Shown: positions 1-10,950, numbered from the stretch's first letter. The stretch is 44,878 nucleotides of DNA from Deltaproteobacteria bacterium (GCA_021737425.1 JAIPDZ010000005.1:1-44878), one strand, 5' to 3'. Numbers and translations: made by a program. The notes: generated by a model from the sequence alone, not told the origin.

Positions 1-104
1 TCATCCATCCCGCTGTGCCGCGGACTGGATAACCCCTGTTAGCGAGCCAGAGGCTTTCCTGCTGCCCAAACCGTCCTTCCTTGTGCTGTGAAAGAAGGTG
101 ATTC

Positions 105-1022
105 TTGAAAGTTCTCATCGCCGAAGACGACGCAACCTCCCGTACCATCCTCACCTCTGTACTCACCCAATGGGGATATGAACCGGTTCCAACCAGCGAC
201 GGACGTCAGGCATGGGATATCATGCAGCAACCCGATGCCCCCAAGCTGGCAATTCTGGACTGGGAAATGCCGGGCCTGAACGGGCTGGATATATGCCGCA
301 GAATCCAAGACATGGGCTCATCCAATCCTCCCTACTGCATTGTCCTGACCGCCAGGGACCAAAAGGCCGACATTGTCAAAGGGCTGGACGCCGGCGCCAA
401 TGACTACATGTCAAAACCGTACGACAAAAACGAATTGCAGGCGCGCATCAACGCGGGCCGCCGCATGGTGGAACTGCAGACAGAACTGCTTGAAACCAAA
501 AACGCCCTGGCCCGTGAGGCCATGCATGATCCCCTGACCGGGGCCCTGAACCGGCGGGCGGTTCTCGAAGGACTGGAGAGGGAGCTGAACCGCGCTGAGC
601 GCCATAATTCGTACCTGAGCATTGGATTATGCGACATCGATCATTTCAAGGAAGTCAACGACCGCTATGGCCACCAGGCCGGGGACGTGGTGCTGTGTGC
701 TTTCGTAAAAACGGTTCAACACAATATCAGGGGGCATGATCTTCTGGGCCGTTATGGGGGGGAAGAGTTTTTGATCGTCCTGCCGGAATCCAGAGGGGGG
801 ATCGCTGAAGGACTTTACGAACGGTTGAGAACTCGGATTGCCGATACCCGGATTACCACCCCGACAGGTGAGGTGGGCATTACGGTAAGCATCGGTGTGG
901 CCCGAGGGCGACCCGGCATTGCAGTCGAGGCGCTGCTGGCGTCGGCGGATGCAGCACTGTATAAGGCAAAACATGCGGGACGTAACCGGATTGTATATGC
1001 CTCAGACATGAATAATAAGTGA
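105..1022 (+). CDS. Receiver-GGDEF diguanylate cyclase
   Basis: A 305-aa PleD/WspR-type response regulator that should make c-di-GMP from two GTP in the cytoplasm when its receiver is phosphorylated. The receiver fills residues 1-120, with acidic pocket E7/D8/D9, acceptor D52 in the LDWEMPG motif and conserved K104. The GGDEF domain follows a short helical linker; its signature is GGEEF at 218-222, an active form, and RGHD at 209-212 lies five residues ahead, so the inhibitory I-site (RxxD) is intact and product inhibition is likely. The start is TTG, chosen because AAGGTG precedes it and the protein opens directly on the receiver. No kinase is adjacent upstream inside the window; the nearest are the large hybrid kinases downstream on the same strand. 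The family assignment is firm; the upstream partner is unknown. Confidence 0.93.
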   Translation: MKVLIAEDDATSRTILTSVLTQWGYEPVPTSDGRQAWDIMQQPDAPKLAILDWEMPGLNGLDICRRIQDMGSSNPPYCIVLTARDQKADIVKGLDAGANDYMSKPYDKNELQARINAGRRMVELQTELLETKNALAREAMHDPLTGALNRRAVLEGLERELNRAERHNSYLSIGLCDIDHFKEVNDRYGHQAGDVVLCAFVKTVQHNIRGHDLLGRYGGEEFLIVLPESRGGIAEGLYERLRTRIADTRITTPTGEVGITVSIGVARGRPGIAVEALLASADAALYKAKHAGRNRIVYASDMNNK

Positions 1023-1178
1023 ACGTGATATGGCCGCTCAGGGCTGCGCCGAGTCCTTTACGGTCAAAAATGCACAAAACAGCCGTCATTGCCGGTATTA
1101 TCCATTATCTGGTATCCTTCGGTTTATGTGAGGGGTTGGCAGCGTAAACGGTTTGAAGATTCAGTCGGAGGCGTTCTT

Positions 1179-1961
1179 ATGACGATTCTTGTTGTGGAGG
1201 ACAATCCAGTCAATGCCATGATACTGGAGGCCCATCTTAAAAGAGCGGGGTATGAGACCGCTGTGGCAAAGGATGGAAAAAGCGCCCTGGACTATCTGTC
1301 TTCCGGGGCCCCCGTGGAGCTGATGATCTCCGATATCATGATGCCGGAGATGGACGGGATACAACTGCTGGGCAAAATAAAGGAACGACCTGAATGGGAA
1401 GATATTCAGGTCATCATGTGCTCTGCCCTGTCGGACCTGGAAACGGTCAAAAAGGCAGTGAAAGCCGGATGTACACATTTTTTGATCAAGCCTGTAGAAC
1501 GACGCGATTTGCTTCGGAAAGTCCAGGAGGCCCTCAGGGGAAACCGGGCAGTTTTGGATACCAAAAAAAACATGATGACCCGCCTGGGTCTGGATGAAGC
1601 GCACTATGAGGAGATCGCCGGGGTCTTTCTGGCCAGGGTCCGTGACAGGATCGCTCGGCTTGAATCGGAGATGACCGGCGGCAATGCACCGGCGCCGGTG
1701 CTCGATTTAGCTGAACTGCATGAAAATGCGGTCTATTTCGGTGCTGAACGACTGAAGGATGTGGTCGAAAAAATAAGGTCAAAAGCCCTTTCCTCCGGCG
1801 AGGATGATGCCGGATCCCTGCTGATCAGAGAGTTAAGATTGGTTCAAAAGGCCCTGGAAGCCCATATACCGAAAGCGGAACCCCCGGCCAAAGCAAAAAA
1901 GGCCCAAAAACGGACCGGCAGAAAACCGAAAAAGGGGAAGCAGACCGAAAAAAGGAAATAA
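1179..1961 (+). CDS. Receiver with degenerate HPt-like domain and basic tail
   Basis: A 260-aa response regulator. Residues 1-120 form a complete receiver (D8, acceptor D52 in SDIMMPEMDG, Lys in the LIKPVERRDLL segment). Residues about 135-230 are helical and resemble an HPt domain: the segment ending YFGAERL matches the HPt consensus around its glycine, but the position of the phosphorylatable His is Ala, and a His lies three residues later. The last 30 residues are extremely rich in Lys and Arg. ATG at 1179 is preferred over an upstream in-frame ATG because GGAGG sits eight bases before it and the protein then begins at receiver strand 1. It lies between a diguanylate cyclase and a lone receiver, on the same strand. 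Output is unknown; the tail could bind nucleic acid or another acidic partner, which is inference. Confidence 0.85.
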   Translation: MTILVVEDNPVNAMILEAHLKRAGYETAVAKDGKSALDYLSSGAPVELMISDIMMPEMDGIQLLGKIKERPEWEDIQVIMCSALSDLETVKKAVKAGCTHFLIKPVERRDLLRKVQEALRGNRAVLDTKKNMMTRLGLDEAHYEEIAGVFLARVRDRIARLESEMTGGNAPAPVLDLAELHENAVYFGAERLKDVVEKIRSKALSSGEDDAGSLLIRELRLVQKALEAHIPKAEPPAKAKKAQKRTGRKPKKGKQTEKRK

Positions 1962-2084
1962 TGGAATGACCTGTGTGGAATGGCCGATCAGTTCAAATCC
2001 CGGCCCCCATGCGTGTCTCACATTGTCTATGAAGTACACGTAAGGACAGGGCCTGAGTCGGAGTGCAAACAGGAGAAGAAAAGC

Positions 2085-2462
2085 GTGTCAGCTCAAAAAA
2101 CGCTTCTGCTCATAGAAGACGAGGAAATGCTGCTGGATGTGATGGGCGCCTTACTTAAGAAACTGGATTATAAAGTTTTAGAGGCCCGTACCGGTCAAGA
2201 GGCAGTGGAGCTCGCCGAAACCTTTGAGGGCGCCATTGATCTGGCCATATTGGACATGCAATTGCCGGACATGAGCGGCGAAGCGGTGTTTCCGTTGATT
2301 GTAAAATCCCGGCCCCGGGTCAAAGTGATCCTCACAAGCGGTCATAATATGAACCGGCCTGCCCGGGAGACCCTGGATGCCGGCGCCAAGGCATTCATCC
2401 AAAAACCAACCTCTTTTGCGGTGCTTAAAGAGACCCTGAACCGGGTGATACAGGAGGGATAG
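2085..2462 (+). CDS. Single-domain CheY-like receiver
   Basis: A 125-aa stand-alone receiver with acidic pocket IEDEE, acceptor Asp in LAILDMQLPDMSG, the switch Ser in ILTSGH and the conserved Lys in FIQKP. GTG at 2085 is chosen because AGGAG lies nine bases upstream and translation then opens directly on strand 1; a longer reading from 1980 would add 35 residues that look like intergenic sequence. Its TAG stop shares one base with the GTG start of the 1746-aa hybrid kinase, so the two are probably translationally coupled and the receiver is a likely phosphate acceptor for that kinase. It has no output domain, so it should act by protein-protein contact or as a phosphate shuttle or sink. Confidence 0.88.
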   Translation: MSAQKTLLLIEDEEMLLDVMGALLKKLDYKVLEARTGQEAVELAETFEGAIDLAILDMQLPDMSGEAVFPLIVKSRPRVKVILTSGHNMNRPARETLDAGAKAFIQKPTSFAVLKETLNRVIQEG

Positions 2463-5400
2463 TGTCACAACAGGGCATTATGAGGAGGTATGCGAAGCTG
2501 GCCGGCATCCTTTTGTTGGTGCTGGCTGCAGGGGCTGTGATTACGGTGTGGACGGCCCGCACCACGGACAGCACACTCAGGCAAGGGCTGCTCCATCAGG
2601 CTCGGATGGTGGCCCAGAACGTGAATCCGGATCGCCTGAGGGCATTGAGCGGCACTGGGATCGATCTTAAAGAGACGGATTATAATAGGCTAAAGGCCCA
2701 GCTCGCTGCGGCCCGAACCCTATATCCCTGGTGCCGTTTCCTCTACCTGATGGGCCGGAAAGCAGACGGCAGTATTTTCTTTTATGCCGACTCTGAACCG
2801 GCCGGGTCGGCCGATGAATCCCCTCCCGGGCAGATCTATGAAGAGGCCAGCCGGGCCAACCGGCGCGCGTTTGACACGGGCATGCCGGATACCGAAGGGC
2901 CCCTTACCGACCGCTGGGGCACCTGGGTGAGCGCCTTTGTTCCCATCCACGATCTCAGGTCCGGAAAGGTGACAGGGGTGTTGGGCATGGACGTGGATGC
3001 AGGGCTGTGGAAAAAGGCGGTTCATCGTGCCTGCGCAATCCCGGCTGCCGGGACCCTGGTTTTGGTCCTGATTCTGCTGGCCGGCGCCATCCTCGCCAGA
3101 AAGGCACAAAACCGCAGTGAAGGCCCCGGGAGCGGCCTGATCAGGCATGCCCCGCTCATGACCCTTGCGGCTGCAGGGGTCCTCATCACCCTTGTGGCGG
3201 CCCAGGTGGTCCATGAACGGGCGAGTCTGAAACGCCGGAGCGATTTCTCCCGGATGGCCGCGGCCCAGGCCATGGGCATAAGCTTTGCCATGAACCGCAT
3301 CGGCACGGATCATCTCCAGGGCCTGGCCGGGTTTTTCCAGGGAAGCCGGCATGTGAGCTATCCCGAATTTCTGGATTACACGCGGCATCTGACCCGGTGG
3401 TCCGGGGTCCAGGCCTGGGAATGGGTCCCTCTGGTGCCTGGGAAGAAGGCCTCCCGGTTTGAAATCCAGGCCCGCAAACAGGGCCTTGAGGGCTTTCGCA
3501 TCTGGGAGAAAGGGGCACACGGAAAACAGGTCCCGGCTTCGGGCCGGGATACGTTCTATCCGGTCTGTTACGTGGCGCCCCGCACAGGCAACGAAAAGGC
3601 AGTGGGCTATGACCTGGGGTCGAACCCGGTCCGACGGGCCGCACTAAAGACCGCCATGCAAACCGGTTTGATTACGGCCACCGATCCCGTGACCCTGGTG
3701 CAGGAAACCGGGACCCAGCAGGCCATCCTGGTGTTCCAGCGAGTGATGGCCAACGGACTGGAATCCGGGGGTAAAGGGTTTGCTTTGGCTGTCCTCCGCA
3801 TGGGCGCCCTGCTGGAAAATGTGGCGGGCCGCACAGGGCTGCTCAGTTTTATAGATGTAAAAACCGCCCTTTATCAGGTAACGCCGGAAGGCGGGTTGAC
3901 ACAACTGGCATCCTCGTCCCGGGGAACCACGGACGGATCGGAACCAGCATCCACGGGTGCTTTTGGATCCATAGGTTCGGTGACGTACACCGCACCCGTG
4001 TTCGCATTCGGAAAGGCCTATGCGGTCACGGCCCGGCCCGGCCAGGGCTTTGTGACACAGCACCCTGTAAATGCCGGGTGGTTCACTCTGCTCACGGGCA
4101 TTTGCTTTACAGGGATTCTGGTGTTGTTTGCGGCGGTTGTGCGTCACAAACAGGAGGTCCTGGAGGCCCAGGTGGGCAGGCGGACCCGGGAACTCCGTGA
4201 CAGCCATGACAAGCTTCAGGAGAGCGAACAGAACTTCCGCACCTTTTTTGAAACACTGGACGACATGATTTTTGTGGGAGACAAAGACGGAAAGATCTTT
4301 TACACCAACCCGGCGGTCTCCCAAAAGCTGGGGTATTCCCCGGAAGAGGTCCGGCATCTGCATGTGCTGGATGTACACCCTCTGGATAAACGCGAGGAGG
4401 CTGAGGCCATCTTCGGGGCCATGTTCAAGGGAGAGCGGGACTCCTGCCCCCTGCCGCTTCAGCACAAAGACGGGGGGTTGGTGCCGGTGGAGACCCGGGT
4501 CTGGTTCGGCCAGTGGGACGGGAGGGACTGCATTTACGGCATTTCCAAGGACTTGAGCGCCCAGGCCGAGGCCCTCCAGAAATTCGACAGGCTTTTTCAC
4601 GGAAATCCGGCCCTCATGGCGGTGAGCCGATTGCCTGAACGGCGGTTTACAGATGTGAACCATGCCTTTCTCAACACGCTCGGGTATGCCCGGGATGAGG
4701 TCATCGGCAGGAGCGCTGTGGAGTTGGATATTTTTGTCGATCCCGTTGAACAGAATGCCATCCGGGAAGCCCTTGAGGCCCGGGGACGGGTGGAGAGTCT
4801 GGAAGTGAGGGTCCGAAAGAAGGACGGGAGCCCCTTAGAGGGTCTGTTCTCAGGGGAGGTGATCAAGAGCCAGGGACACGAATATTTGTTGACGGTGATG
4901 ATCGATGTGACAGAGCGAAAGTATGCCGAACAGGAACTGGCCCGCCAGAAGGCCTGGTTTGAATCCCTGTTCACCAACACCAATGATGCCATGGTCTTTT
5001 TTGATACGGACCACCGGATTATCAGTGCCAATGCGCAGTTTACCCGTATGTTCGGACACAATCCGGAAGAACTGAAGGGCCGGAACATCAACCGTGTGAC
5101 AGATCCCCAGGGCAAAGCAGATGTCTACGGCTCGCCCAGGATTTTACGCGGTGAAAACATCGACATGGAGGCGGTCCGCTATGCCAAAAACGGCGATGTC
5201 AGACAGGTGCTGATCAAAGGGGGGCCGGTATATGTGGAAGGCAGGATTGCAGGCGGTTATGCGGTTTATTCAGATATAGCGGAACGGAAAAAAGCCGAAG
5301 AGGCGGTCAAAAGCGCCCATGCCCGGGTCCGTGCGGTCATGGATTCGGTGCAGGCGGGCATTATGCTGGTGCACACCGATAACCGGGTTATTGAGGATGC

Positions 5401-7702
5401 CAATCCGGCGGCACTTCGGTTGATCGGGGCAAGGGAGGAAGACGTGATCGGCAGGCCCTGCACCGAATACATGTGTCCGGCTGAGGCGGGGAGATGCCCG
5501 GTGCTGGACCTGGGCCAGGAAATGGATAATGCGGAACGCTCCGTTCAGACTGGGGGTGGTGACACGGTGCCGGTACTCAAGACCGTGACGCGGCTGTGGA
5601 TCGACAACCAGGAATATCTCCTGGAGACATTTGTGGACATCTCACAGCAGAAACAGGTGGAACGTGAACTGGAGGAGGCCACGGCCCAGGCCAACCAGAT
5701 GGCGGCTGAGGCGGAGATGGCCAGTGCGGCCAAGAGTGAATTTCTGGCCAACATGAGCCACGAGATTCGCACCCCCATGAACGGGGTCATCGGCATGACC
5801 GGTCTCTTGCTGGACACGGACCTGACCGATGAGCAGCGCCGGTATGCGGAAGTGGTCCGGTCCAGTGGGGAATCCCTGCTCTCCCTGATCAATGACATTC
5901 TCGATTTTTCCAAGATCGAGGCCGGAAAGCTGGACCTGGAGACGCTGGAATTTGATCTGCAGGAACTCCTGGACGACTTTGCCTCTACCATGGCGATCCG
6001 GGCCCATGAAAAGGGCCTGGAGCTGTTTTCCACCATGGATCCGGCTGTGCCCACCCAGCTCAAAGGGGACCCGGGCCGGCTGCGCCAGACTCTCACCAAT
6101 CTGGTGGGCAATGCCATCAAGTTTACGCCTTCCGGGGAAGTCAGCATCCGGGTGGACTTGGGATCGGAAACAGAAAAAGCAGTAGAGCTACGGTTCTATG
6201 TGCGGGATACCGGGATCGGCATTCCCGGGGACAAAATCGGGTCGCTCTTTGAGGAATTCATGCAGGTGGATGCCTCTACCACCCGGGAATTCGGGGGGAC
6301 CGGACTGGGGCTGGCCATCTCCAGGCAGCTCACGGAGATGATGGGGGGCCAGATCGGGGTCAAAAGTCAAGAAGGGAAAGGCTCTGAATTCTGGTTTTCA
6401 GTGCGCCTTGAGAGACCGCGCGGCATGACCGCGGATATAGCCGAAGCCCCGGCAGACCTGCAAGGGGTGAAAATCCTGGTGGTGGATGACAATGCCACCA
6501 GCCGAGAGATTCTCGTGCGGCGAACCCGATCCTGGGGCATGCGGGCTTTTGAGGCCCCGGATGCGGCCGCAGCACTGAACATGCTTGAGGAAGGCGCGGG
6601 GTCAGGCGACCCTTATCATGTGGCTGTCCTGGACATGCAAATGCCCGGCATGGACGGCGAGACCCTGGGCCGAAAGATCCAGTCGGATGCAGCTCTAAAG
6701 GCTGTCCGGCTGATCATGATGACCTCCCTCGGCGTACAGCCGCACTCAGGACAAAACAAAGGGGCCCACTTTGCTGCCCGCATGACCAAACCGATCCGGC
6801 ACGATGAACTCCAGGCTGCTCTGAGGCTGGCGTTGTCCCGGGATGCATCGAGGTCCGGCAGGGACAGCGTTTCAGCGATACAGCCCCCGGTTAAGGAACG
6901 CGTGAACCGGTTTGAGGGTTACCGGGGCCGGATTCTTGTGGCGGAAGACAACATCACCAACCAGCAGGTGGCCCTGGGCATCCTCAAAAAGCTGGGAGTT
7001 CGTGCCGACGCGGTGGCGGACGGGGCCGAGGCGGTCAAGGCCCTGGAAACCATTCCCTATGACCTGGTCTTCATGGATGTTCAGATGCCGGTCATGGACG
7101 GGCTCACCGCGACGCGGGAAATACGAAACCGGGGGAAGGAAACTGGAAGCGTCCCCATCATTGCCATGACAGCCCATGCCATGGAGGGCGACCGGGAAAA
7201 ATGTCTCAATGCAGGGATGGACGATTATGTGGCCAAACCGGTCAGCCCTGATGCCGTCGCCGGGATACTGGAAAAATGGCTGTCAGACGAAACTCGAAAC
7301 TCATCCAAGATGCCGTGTTTAGGGGGGCCGGAAACTGAAGGGAAGCAGGATCAAGTTTCAACTTTCCAGTTTCAAGCATCCACCGTCTTCGACAAGTCGT
7401 TTCTGCTGGAGCAGATGATGGGAGACGAGTCCCTGACCGAGGCGGTCATCGGCGTGTTTCTGGAGGATACACCCAATCAGATCACCACGTTGCGGGAGCA
7501 GGTGGAGCAGTGCAGCTCAGACGAGGCCGGTGCACAGGCCCACAAGATCAAAGGGGCGGCGGCCAACATTGGCGCCGAGGCCTTGCGGGAGGTAGCCTTT
7601 GAAATGGAAAAGGCCGGCAAGGCCGGAGACACGGAAACATTAACCCGATTGATGCCGGAATTGGAAAACCAATTTTTACAATTGAAAAAGGCAATGACGT
7701 AG
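2462..7702 (+). CDS. Giant CHASE-PAS hybrid histidine kinase with HPt
   Basis: A 1746-aa membrane hybrid kinase of ArcB/BarA type. Order: transmembrane segment near 14-32; extracytoplasmic region; segments near 190-212 and 232-250; a CHASE-type sensor region about 255-530 (EWVPLV followed by a GLEGFRIWE segment); a last segment near 540-562; four PAS domains about 585-1080; HisKA with phospho-acceptor H1100 in MSHEIRTP; HATPase with [17 protein letters not shown] and GGTGLGL; two receivers with D1391 and D1539; and an HPt with H1694 in [14 protein letters not shown]. All parts of a His-Asp-His relay look intact. The GTG start follows GGAGG and overlaps the preceding receiver stop. The receiver 2-HPt linker (residues about 1608-1640) carries GAAACT-type repeat DNA, and the TAG stop lies inside a REP-like palindrome. 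The ligand is unknown. Confidence 0.93.
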   Translation: MSQQGIMRRYAKLAGILLLVLAAGAVITVWTARTTDSTLRQGLLHQARMVAQNVNPDRLRALSGTGIDLKETDYNRLKAQLAAARTLYPWCRFLYLMGRKADGSIFFYADSEPAGSADESPPGQIYEEASRANRRAFDTGMPDTEGPLTDRWGTWVSAFVPIHDLRSGKVTGVLGMDVDAGLWKKAVHRACAIPAAGTLVLVLILLAGAILARKAQNRSEGPGSGLIRHAPLMTLAAAGVLITLVAAQVVHERASLKRRSDFSRMAAAQAMGISFAMNRIGTDHLQGLAGFFQGSRHVSYPEFLDYTRHLTRWSGVQAWEWVPLVPGKKASRFEIQARKQGLEGFRIWEKGAHGKQVPASGRDTFYPVCYVAPRTGNEKAVGYDLGSNPVRRAALKTAMQTGLITATDPVTLVQETGTQQAILVFQRVMANGLESGGKGFALAVLRMGALLENVAGRTGLLSFIDVKTALYQVTPEGGLTQLASSSRGTTDGSEPASTGAFGSIGSVTYTAPVFAFGKAYAVTARPGQGFVTQHPVNAGWFTLLTGICFTGILVLFAAVVRHKQEVLEAQVGRRTRELRDSHDKLQESEQNFRTFFETLDDMIFVGDKDGKIFYTNPAVSQKLGYSPEEVRHLHVLDVHPLDKREEAEAIFGAMFKGERDSCPLPLQHKDGGLVPVETRVWFGQWDGRDCIYGISKDLSAQAEALQKFDRLFHGNPALMAVSRLPERRFTDVNHAFLNTLGYARDEVIGRSAVELDIFVDPVEQNAIREALEARGRVESLEVRVRKKDGSPLEGLFSGEVIKSQGHEYLLTVMIDVTERKYAEQELARQKAWFESLFTNTNDAMVFFDTDHRIISANAQFTRMFGHNPEELKGRNINRVTDPQGKADVYGSPRILRGENIDMEAVRYAKNGDVRQVLIKGGPVYVEGRIAGGYAVYSDIAERKKAEEAVKSAHARVRAVMDSVQAGIMLVHTDNRVIEDANPAALRLIGAREEDVIGRPCTEYMCPAEAGRCPVLDLGQEMDNAERSVQTGGGDTVPVLKTVTRLWIDNQEYLLETFVDISQQKQVERELEEATAQANQMAAEAEMASAAKSEFLANMSHEIRTPMNGVIGMTGLLLDTDLTDEQRRYAEVVRSSGESLLSLINDILDFSKIEAGKLDLETLEFDLQELLDDFASTMAIRAHEKGLELFSTMDPAVPTQLKGDPGRLRQTLTNLVGNAIKFTPSGEVSIRVDLGSETEKAVELRFYVRDTGIGIPGDKIGSLFEEFMQVDASTTREFGGTGLGLAISRQLTEMMGGQIGVKSQEGKGSEFWFSVRLERPRGMTADIAEAPADLQGVKILVVDDNATSREILVRRTRSWGMRAFEAPDAAAALNMLEEGAGSGDPYHVAVLDMQMPGMDGETLGRKIQSDAALKAVRLIMMTSLGVQPHSGQNKGAHFAARMTKPIRHDELQAALRLALSRDASRSGRDSVSAIQPPVKERVNRFEGYRGRILVAEDNITNQQVALGILKKLGVRADAVADGAEAVKALETIPYDLVFMDVQMPVMDGLTATREIRNRGKETGSVPIIAMTAHAMEGDREKCLNAGMDDYVAKPVSPDAVAGILEKWLSDETRNSSKMPCLGGPETEGKQDQVSTFQFQASTVFDKSFLLEQMMGDESLTEAVIGVFLEDTPNQITTLREQVEQCSSDEAGAQAHKIKGAAANIGAEALREVAFEMEKAGKAGDTETLTRLMPELENQFLQLKKAMT
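7289..7377 (+). repeat. GAAACT heptamer repeat inside a kinase gene
   Basis: Left-hand copies of GAAACTC and GAAACTG and right-hand inverted copies (AGTTTC, CCAGTTTCAAGC) bracket about 60 bases. The same words occur around 17129-17292. Here the element is read through in frame and encodes the linker between the second receiver and the HPt domain of the 1746-aa kinase, a low-complexity stretch unlike the flanking domains. Confidence 0.6.
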
Positions 7703-7726
7703 GGGCACGGCATGCCGTGCCCCTAC
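7699..7726. repeat. REP-like perfect palindrome, copy 1
   Basis: A 28-base perfect palindrome, GTAGGGGCACGGCAT and its mirror. It is identical to the copy at 10878-10905 and related to the palindromes around the tyrosine transposases. The TAG at 7700-7702 that ends the 1746-aa kinase lies inside it, so the repeat supplies the stop codon. It may also act as a transcript-stabilising or attenuating hairpin, but it has no T-run. Confidence 0.85.
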
Positions 7727-7764
7727 GAACGATGCCCTGTCCAATACGTTTAAAAGGATTGGAA

Positions 7765-10700
7765 ATGACCCATAAAGGAAAAACCTACAACGAGCAACCC
7801 AAAACCGCTGTGGTGGTCAACGATGACAGGACCCAGCTTACCCTCCTGACCGGTTTGCTGGAAAACGCCGGGATTCAGGTCCAGGGCTTTGGAAATGCAG
7901 AGGCAGCCCTGCTGGCCATGGACAGGGCCGCGCCCCCGGACCTGGTTGTCACGGATCTGTACATGCCCGGCCTGGACGGCTGGCGGTTCTGCCGCCTGCT
8001 GCGCTCGCCCGAATATGCGGCCTTTAATCCGGTGCCCATTTTGGTGGTTTCGGCCACCTTTGCCGGCGATGAGGTGTCCCGCATCACTGCTGATTTGAAT
8101 GCGGACGCCTTTCTGCCCCTGCCAGCGGACCCGAAGCGGTTCACTGAAACAGCACTATCCCTTATAGCTGGCGGTCAGCCCAAAGACCAACAGCGTGTCC
8201 TGATTGTTAGCGACAATGAGTCCCTGGTGGGTATCCTCAAAGAGGCCTTTGCTGCTGAAGGGTACCGGACCGATGCCGTTTTTACGCTCCAGGAGGCTGG
8301 AGAACGATTCATGGTGCGGATATATGATCTGGCCATGATCAATTCTGGTCTGCCGGACGGTCCCGGCGACACATTGATCGGCGATTTTCGCAGTATCCGT
8401 CCCGACTGCATTTGCATTATGATAACAGATGATCCGGACCCCCAGCTGGCCCTCAAATGGATGAAGCAGGGGGCGGCCGCCTATCTTCGCATGCCTTTTG
8501 ATCCGGCCTATCTCCTGGAAGTCTATGCCCGGGCGCGTCGGGAACGGGCCCTGCTGCGGGTGGAGGATCTGCTGGAGGAACGGACCCTTCAGCTCCGGGC
8601 CAGCGAGGAAAAATACCGTGCCCTGGTGGAGGGGTCTCTTCAGGGGGTGGTTGTTGCCAGGGAAGACCCGCTTCGGATCCTGTTCGCAAGCCCGGCCATG
8701 GCCCAGTTGACCGGTCATTCCCCTGAAGCACTTCAGAACATGAACCCGGATCAACTCAATGAACTGGTCCATCCGGAAGACCGGATTCGATTCTTCCGAA
8801 ACTATGTGAGCAGACTCAACGAAACACAAGTACCCCAAACCGATGAATTCCGTCTGATACACGAGGATGGCTCCCTCGTATGGGTCCTGCTCCATGCCGC
8901 CCATATCCAATACCAGGACGAGCCGGCCACCTTGATATCCTTTGTGGATATTACCCGACGCAAACAAATTGAAGAGATCCTGGAGAAAAAATCCCAGGAG
9001 CAGCGTCTGCTCTTAGACACCATTGACACCCAGGTATGGTACCTGACAGATGTAGAGACCTATGGCCGGCTGAATCGGACCCATGCGGATTTCCTGGGGC
9101 TGGATGTGAGAGAGGTTGCCCACAAACGGTTAGAGGAATTTGTCCCAAAAGAAGTGGCCGAGGTCTGCAAGGCTTCCAACGTCGAGGTGTTTGAGACTAA
9201 AAAACCGGTCCATACGGAAGAATGGGTCCCCAATGCGGACGGCGAAGAGCGGCTGATCGCCGTCACCAAGACCCCCAAGCTGAACGAAAAGGGGGAGGTG
9301 GAATATGAGGTCTGTGCGGGAACGGATATTACCGAGCTTCGTACCTCTGAACAATGGTTTCGCAGCATTTTTGAACTGGCACCCATCGGTATTGAAATCT
9401 ATGATGCATCGGGTCGTCTGCTGAGCGCCAATCAGACTGCTTTGAACATCTTCGGTATTTTCGATACAACGGAAATCCAGGGTTTTCAGCTGTTTGAGGA
9501 CCCCAATGTAGGCCGTAAACAAAAGGAACGACTGCTTGACGGCGAAATCGTGCAATATGAAGTTGAGTTTGATTTTGAAAAGGTCCGAGATGCTGGCCTT
9601 TATCAAACCTCCAAGCGAGGAAAAACGTCTCTGTATGTGTTGATTACGCCCATGATGACGGATGAAGAACCGTCGCCATGTGGTTTTTTGGTGCTGATTC
9701 AAGACATTACGGAGCGCCGCCGTCTGGAGCAACGGCTTCACCAGATCGAAAAGGCCGAAAGTCTTTCCCGTATGGCCGGGGCCGTGGCCCATCATTTCAA
9801 CAACATGCTGGGCGCGGTCACAGGGAACCTTGAACTGGCCCGAATGGAGATGACAGAAGGAAAAGATATCACCCACATGCTGGCCGAAGCCGAGCACGCG
9901 ACCCTGCGTGCCGCGGATATGAGCCAACTGATGCTCACCTTGCTGGGCCAGACACCCTCCAGACCTAAACCGATGGATCTCTCTCAGACCTGTGAAGCGC
10001 GGTTGACAGCGCTGAATACAGAGGTCCCAGATGGGATCACCCTCAAAACCGATATTCACCTGCCGGGTCCGGTGGTCAAGGCGGATCCGGCCCAGCTGGG
10101 CGAGGTGCTTCAAAGCCTGCTCACCAATGCCTGGGAGGCCATGGGCGATACGCGAGGCAGCCTCCGGGTGTCGGTTTCTACCCTGAAGGCAGAGGATATT
10201 ACGGATGTCCATCGATTTCCCGTGGACTGGCAGGCTTCGACAGAGGGGTACGCCTGTCTTATGGTGGCGGATGATGGGTGCGGAATGGAGGCCCAGACCA
10301 TCGCCCGGATCTTTGACCCGTTTTACACGGACAAGTTTACCGGCCGGGGGCTGGGGCTGGCCGTGAGTCTGGGAATTGTCAAGGCCGCAGGCGGGTGCAT
10401 CACGGTGGAAAGCGAACCGGGGCAGGGCAGTACATTCCAGGTTTTTCTCCCGTTGTCGTCCGAGGCCCTTCCTGTCCCGGATGTCAAAGAAAAGGGGAAA
10501 ATGGCAAAAGGGGGCGTGATCCTCCTGGCCGAAGACGAAAAAATGGTGCGCGATGCAGCCGTGGCCATACTGGAATACTTGGGGTTCGAGGTGCTGGCCG
10601 CGGGTGACGGGGTGGAGGCCGTAGGTATTTTCCGCAACCGACAGGAAGACATCCGGCTGGTCATTACCGATCTGACCATGCCCCGCATGGACGGCTGGGA

Positions 10701-10881
10701 GGTTCTGACGGCGGTACGCCGGATCCGTCCGGATATTCCGGTGATCCTGGCCAGCGGTTATGAAGCGGCACAGGCCATGAAGGGCCATCATGATCAGCAA
10801 CCGCAGGCGTTTCTCCCCAAACCGTTTCAGATGAAAGGCCTGGAGGCCGCCTTGGCCAGGGCATTAACGAAACAACCGTAG
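7765..10881 (+). CDS. Triple-receiver PAS hybrid histidine kinase
   Basis: A 1038-aa cytoplasmic kinase with no membrane segment. Order: receiver 1 with acceptor D64 in VTDLYMPGLDGW; receiver 2 in which the acceptor position is Asn (N193, LAMINSGLPDG), so it should not be phosphorylated; three PAS domains about 285-660; a HisKA domain with H676 in AHHFNNMLG; an HATPase domain with SLLTNAWEAM, ADDGCGM and GRGLGLAVS; and a C-terminal receiver with D969 in ITDLTMPRMDGW. ATG at 7765 is chosen for the upstream AAGGA and because an earlier in-frame GTG falls inside the REP palindrome. The gene follows the 1746-aa kinase closely and again ends on a TAG provided by an identical palindrome. Multiple receivers suggest it integrates phosphate from other kinases; partners are not identified. 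Confidence 0.92.
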   Translation: MTHKGKTYNEQPKTAVVVNDDRTQLTLLTGLLENAGIQVQGFGNAEAALLAMDRAAPPDLVVTDLYMPGLDGWRFCRLLRSPEYAAFNPVPILVVSATFAGDEVSRITADLNADAFLPLPADPKRFTETALSLIAGGQPKDQQRVLIVSDNESLVGILKEAFAAEGYRTDAVFTLQEAGERFMVRIYDLAMINSGLPDGPGDTLIGDFRSIRPDCICIMITDDPDPQLALKWMKQGAAAYLRMPFDPAYLLEVYARARRERALLRVEDLLEERTLQLRASEEKYRALVEGSLQGVVVAREDPLRILFASPAMAQLTGHSPEALQNMNPDQLNELVHPEDRIRFFRNYVSRLNETQVPQTDEFRLIHEDGSLVWVLLHAAHIQYQDEPATLISFVDITRRKQIEEILEKKSQEQRLLLDTIDTQVWYLTDVETYGRLNRTHADFLGLDVREVAHKRLEEFVPKEVAEVCKASNVEVFETKKPVHTEEWVPNADGEERLIAVTKTPKLNEKGEVEYEVCAGTDITELRTSEQWFRSIFELAPIGIEIYDASGRLLSANQTALNIFGIFDTTEIQGFQLFEDPNVGRKQKERLLDGEIVQYEVEFDFEKVRDAGLYQTSKRGKTSLYVLITPMMTDEEPSPCGFLVLIQDITERRRLEQRLHQIEKAESLSRMAGAVAHHFNNMLGAVTGNLELARMEMTEGKDITHMLAEAEHATLRAADMSQLMLTLLGQTPSRPKPMDLSQTCEARLTALNTEVPDGITLKTDIHLPGPVVKADPAQLGEVLQSLLTNAWEAMGDTRGSLRVSVSTLKAEDITDVHRFPVDWQASTEGYACLMVADDGCGMEAQTIARIFDPFYTDKFTGRGLGLAVSLGIVKAAGGCITVESEPGQGSTFQVFLPLSSEALPVPDVKEKGKMAKGGVILLAEDEKMVRDAAVAILEYLGFEVLAAGDGVEAVGIFRNRQEDIRLVITDLTMPRMDGWEVLTAVRRIRPDIPVILASGYEAAQAMKGHHDQQPQAFLPKPFQMKGLEAALARALTKQP

Positions 10882-10905
10882 GGGCACGGCATGCCGTGCC
10901 CCTAC
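10878..10905. repeat. REP-like perfect palindrome, copy 2
   Basis: Identical 28-base palindrome to 7699-7726. It provides the TAG stop (10879-10881) of the triple-receiver kinase and lies just upstream of the first tyrosine transposase gene, as expected for REP elements mobilised by this transposase family. Confidence 0.85.
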
Positions 10906-10950
10906 GATATGCCACCGCGAATATGGCATTGATATGGCATTGGGAACCAT

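Noticed and set aside
1-104. Possible 3' end of an upstream gene
   Set aside because: One frame runs 13 codons to a TAG but carries no recognisable sequence, so nothing can be supported.
9130-10800. Open frame of 556 codons on the minus strand
   Set aside because: It lies wholly antisense to the triple-receiver kinase, whose domains are unmistakable; the antisense product shows no family motif. GC-rich codon usage keeps the opposite frame open.
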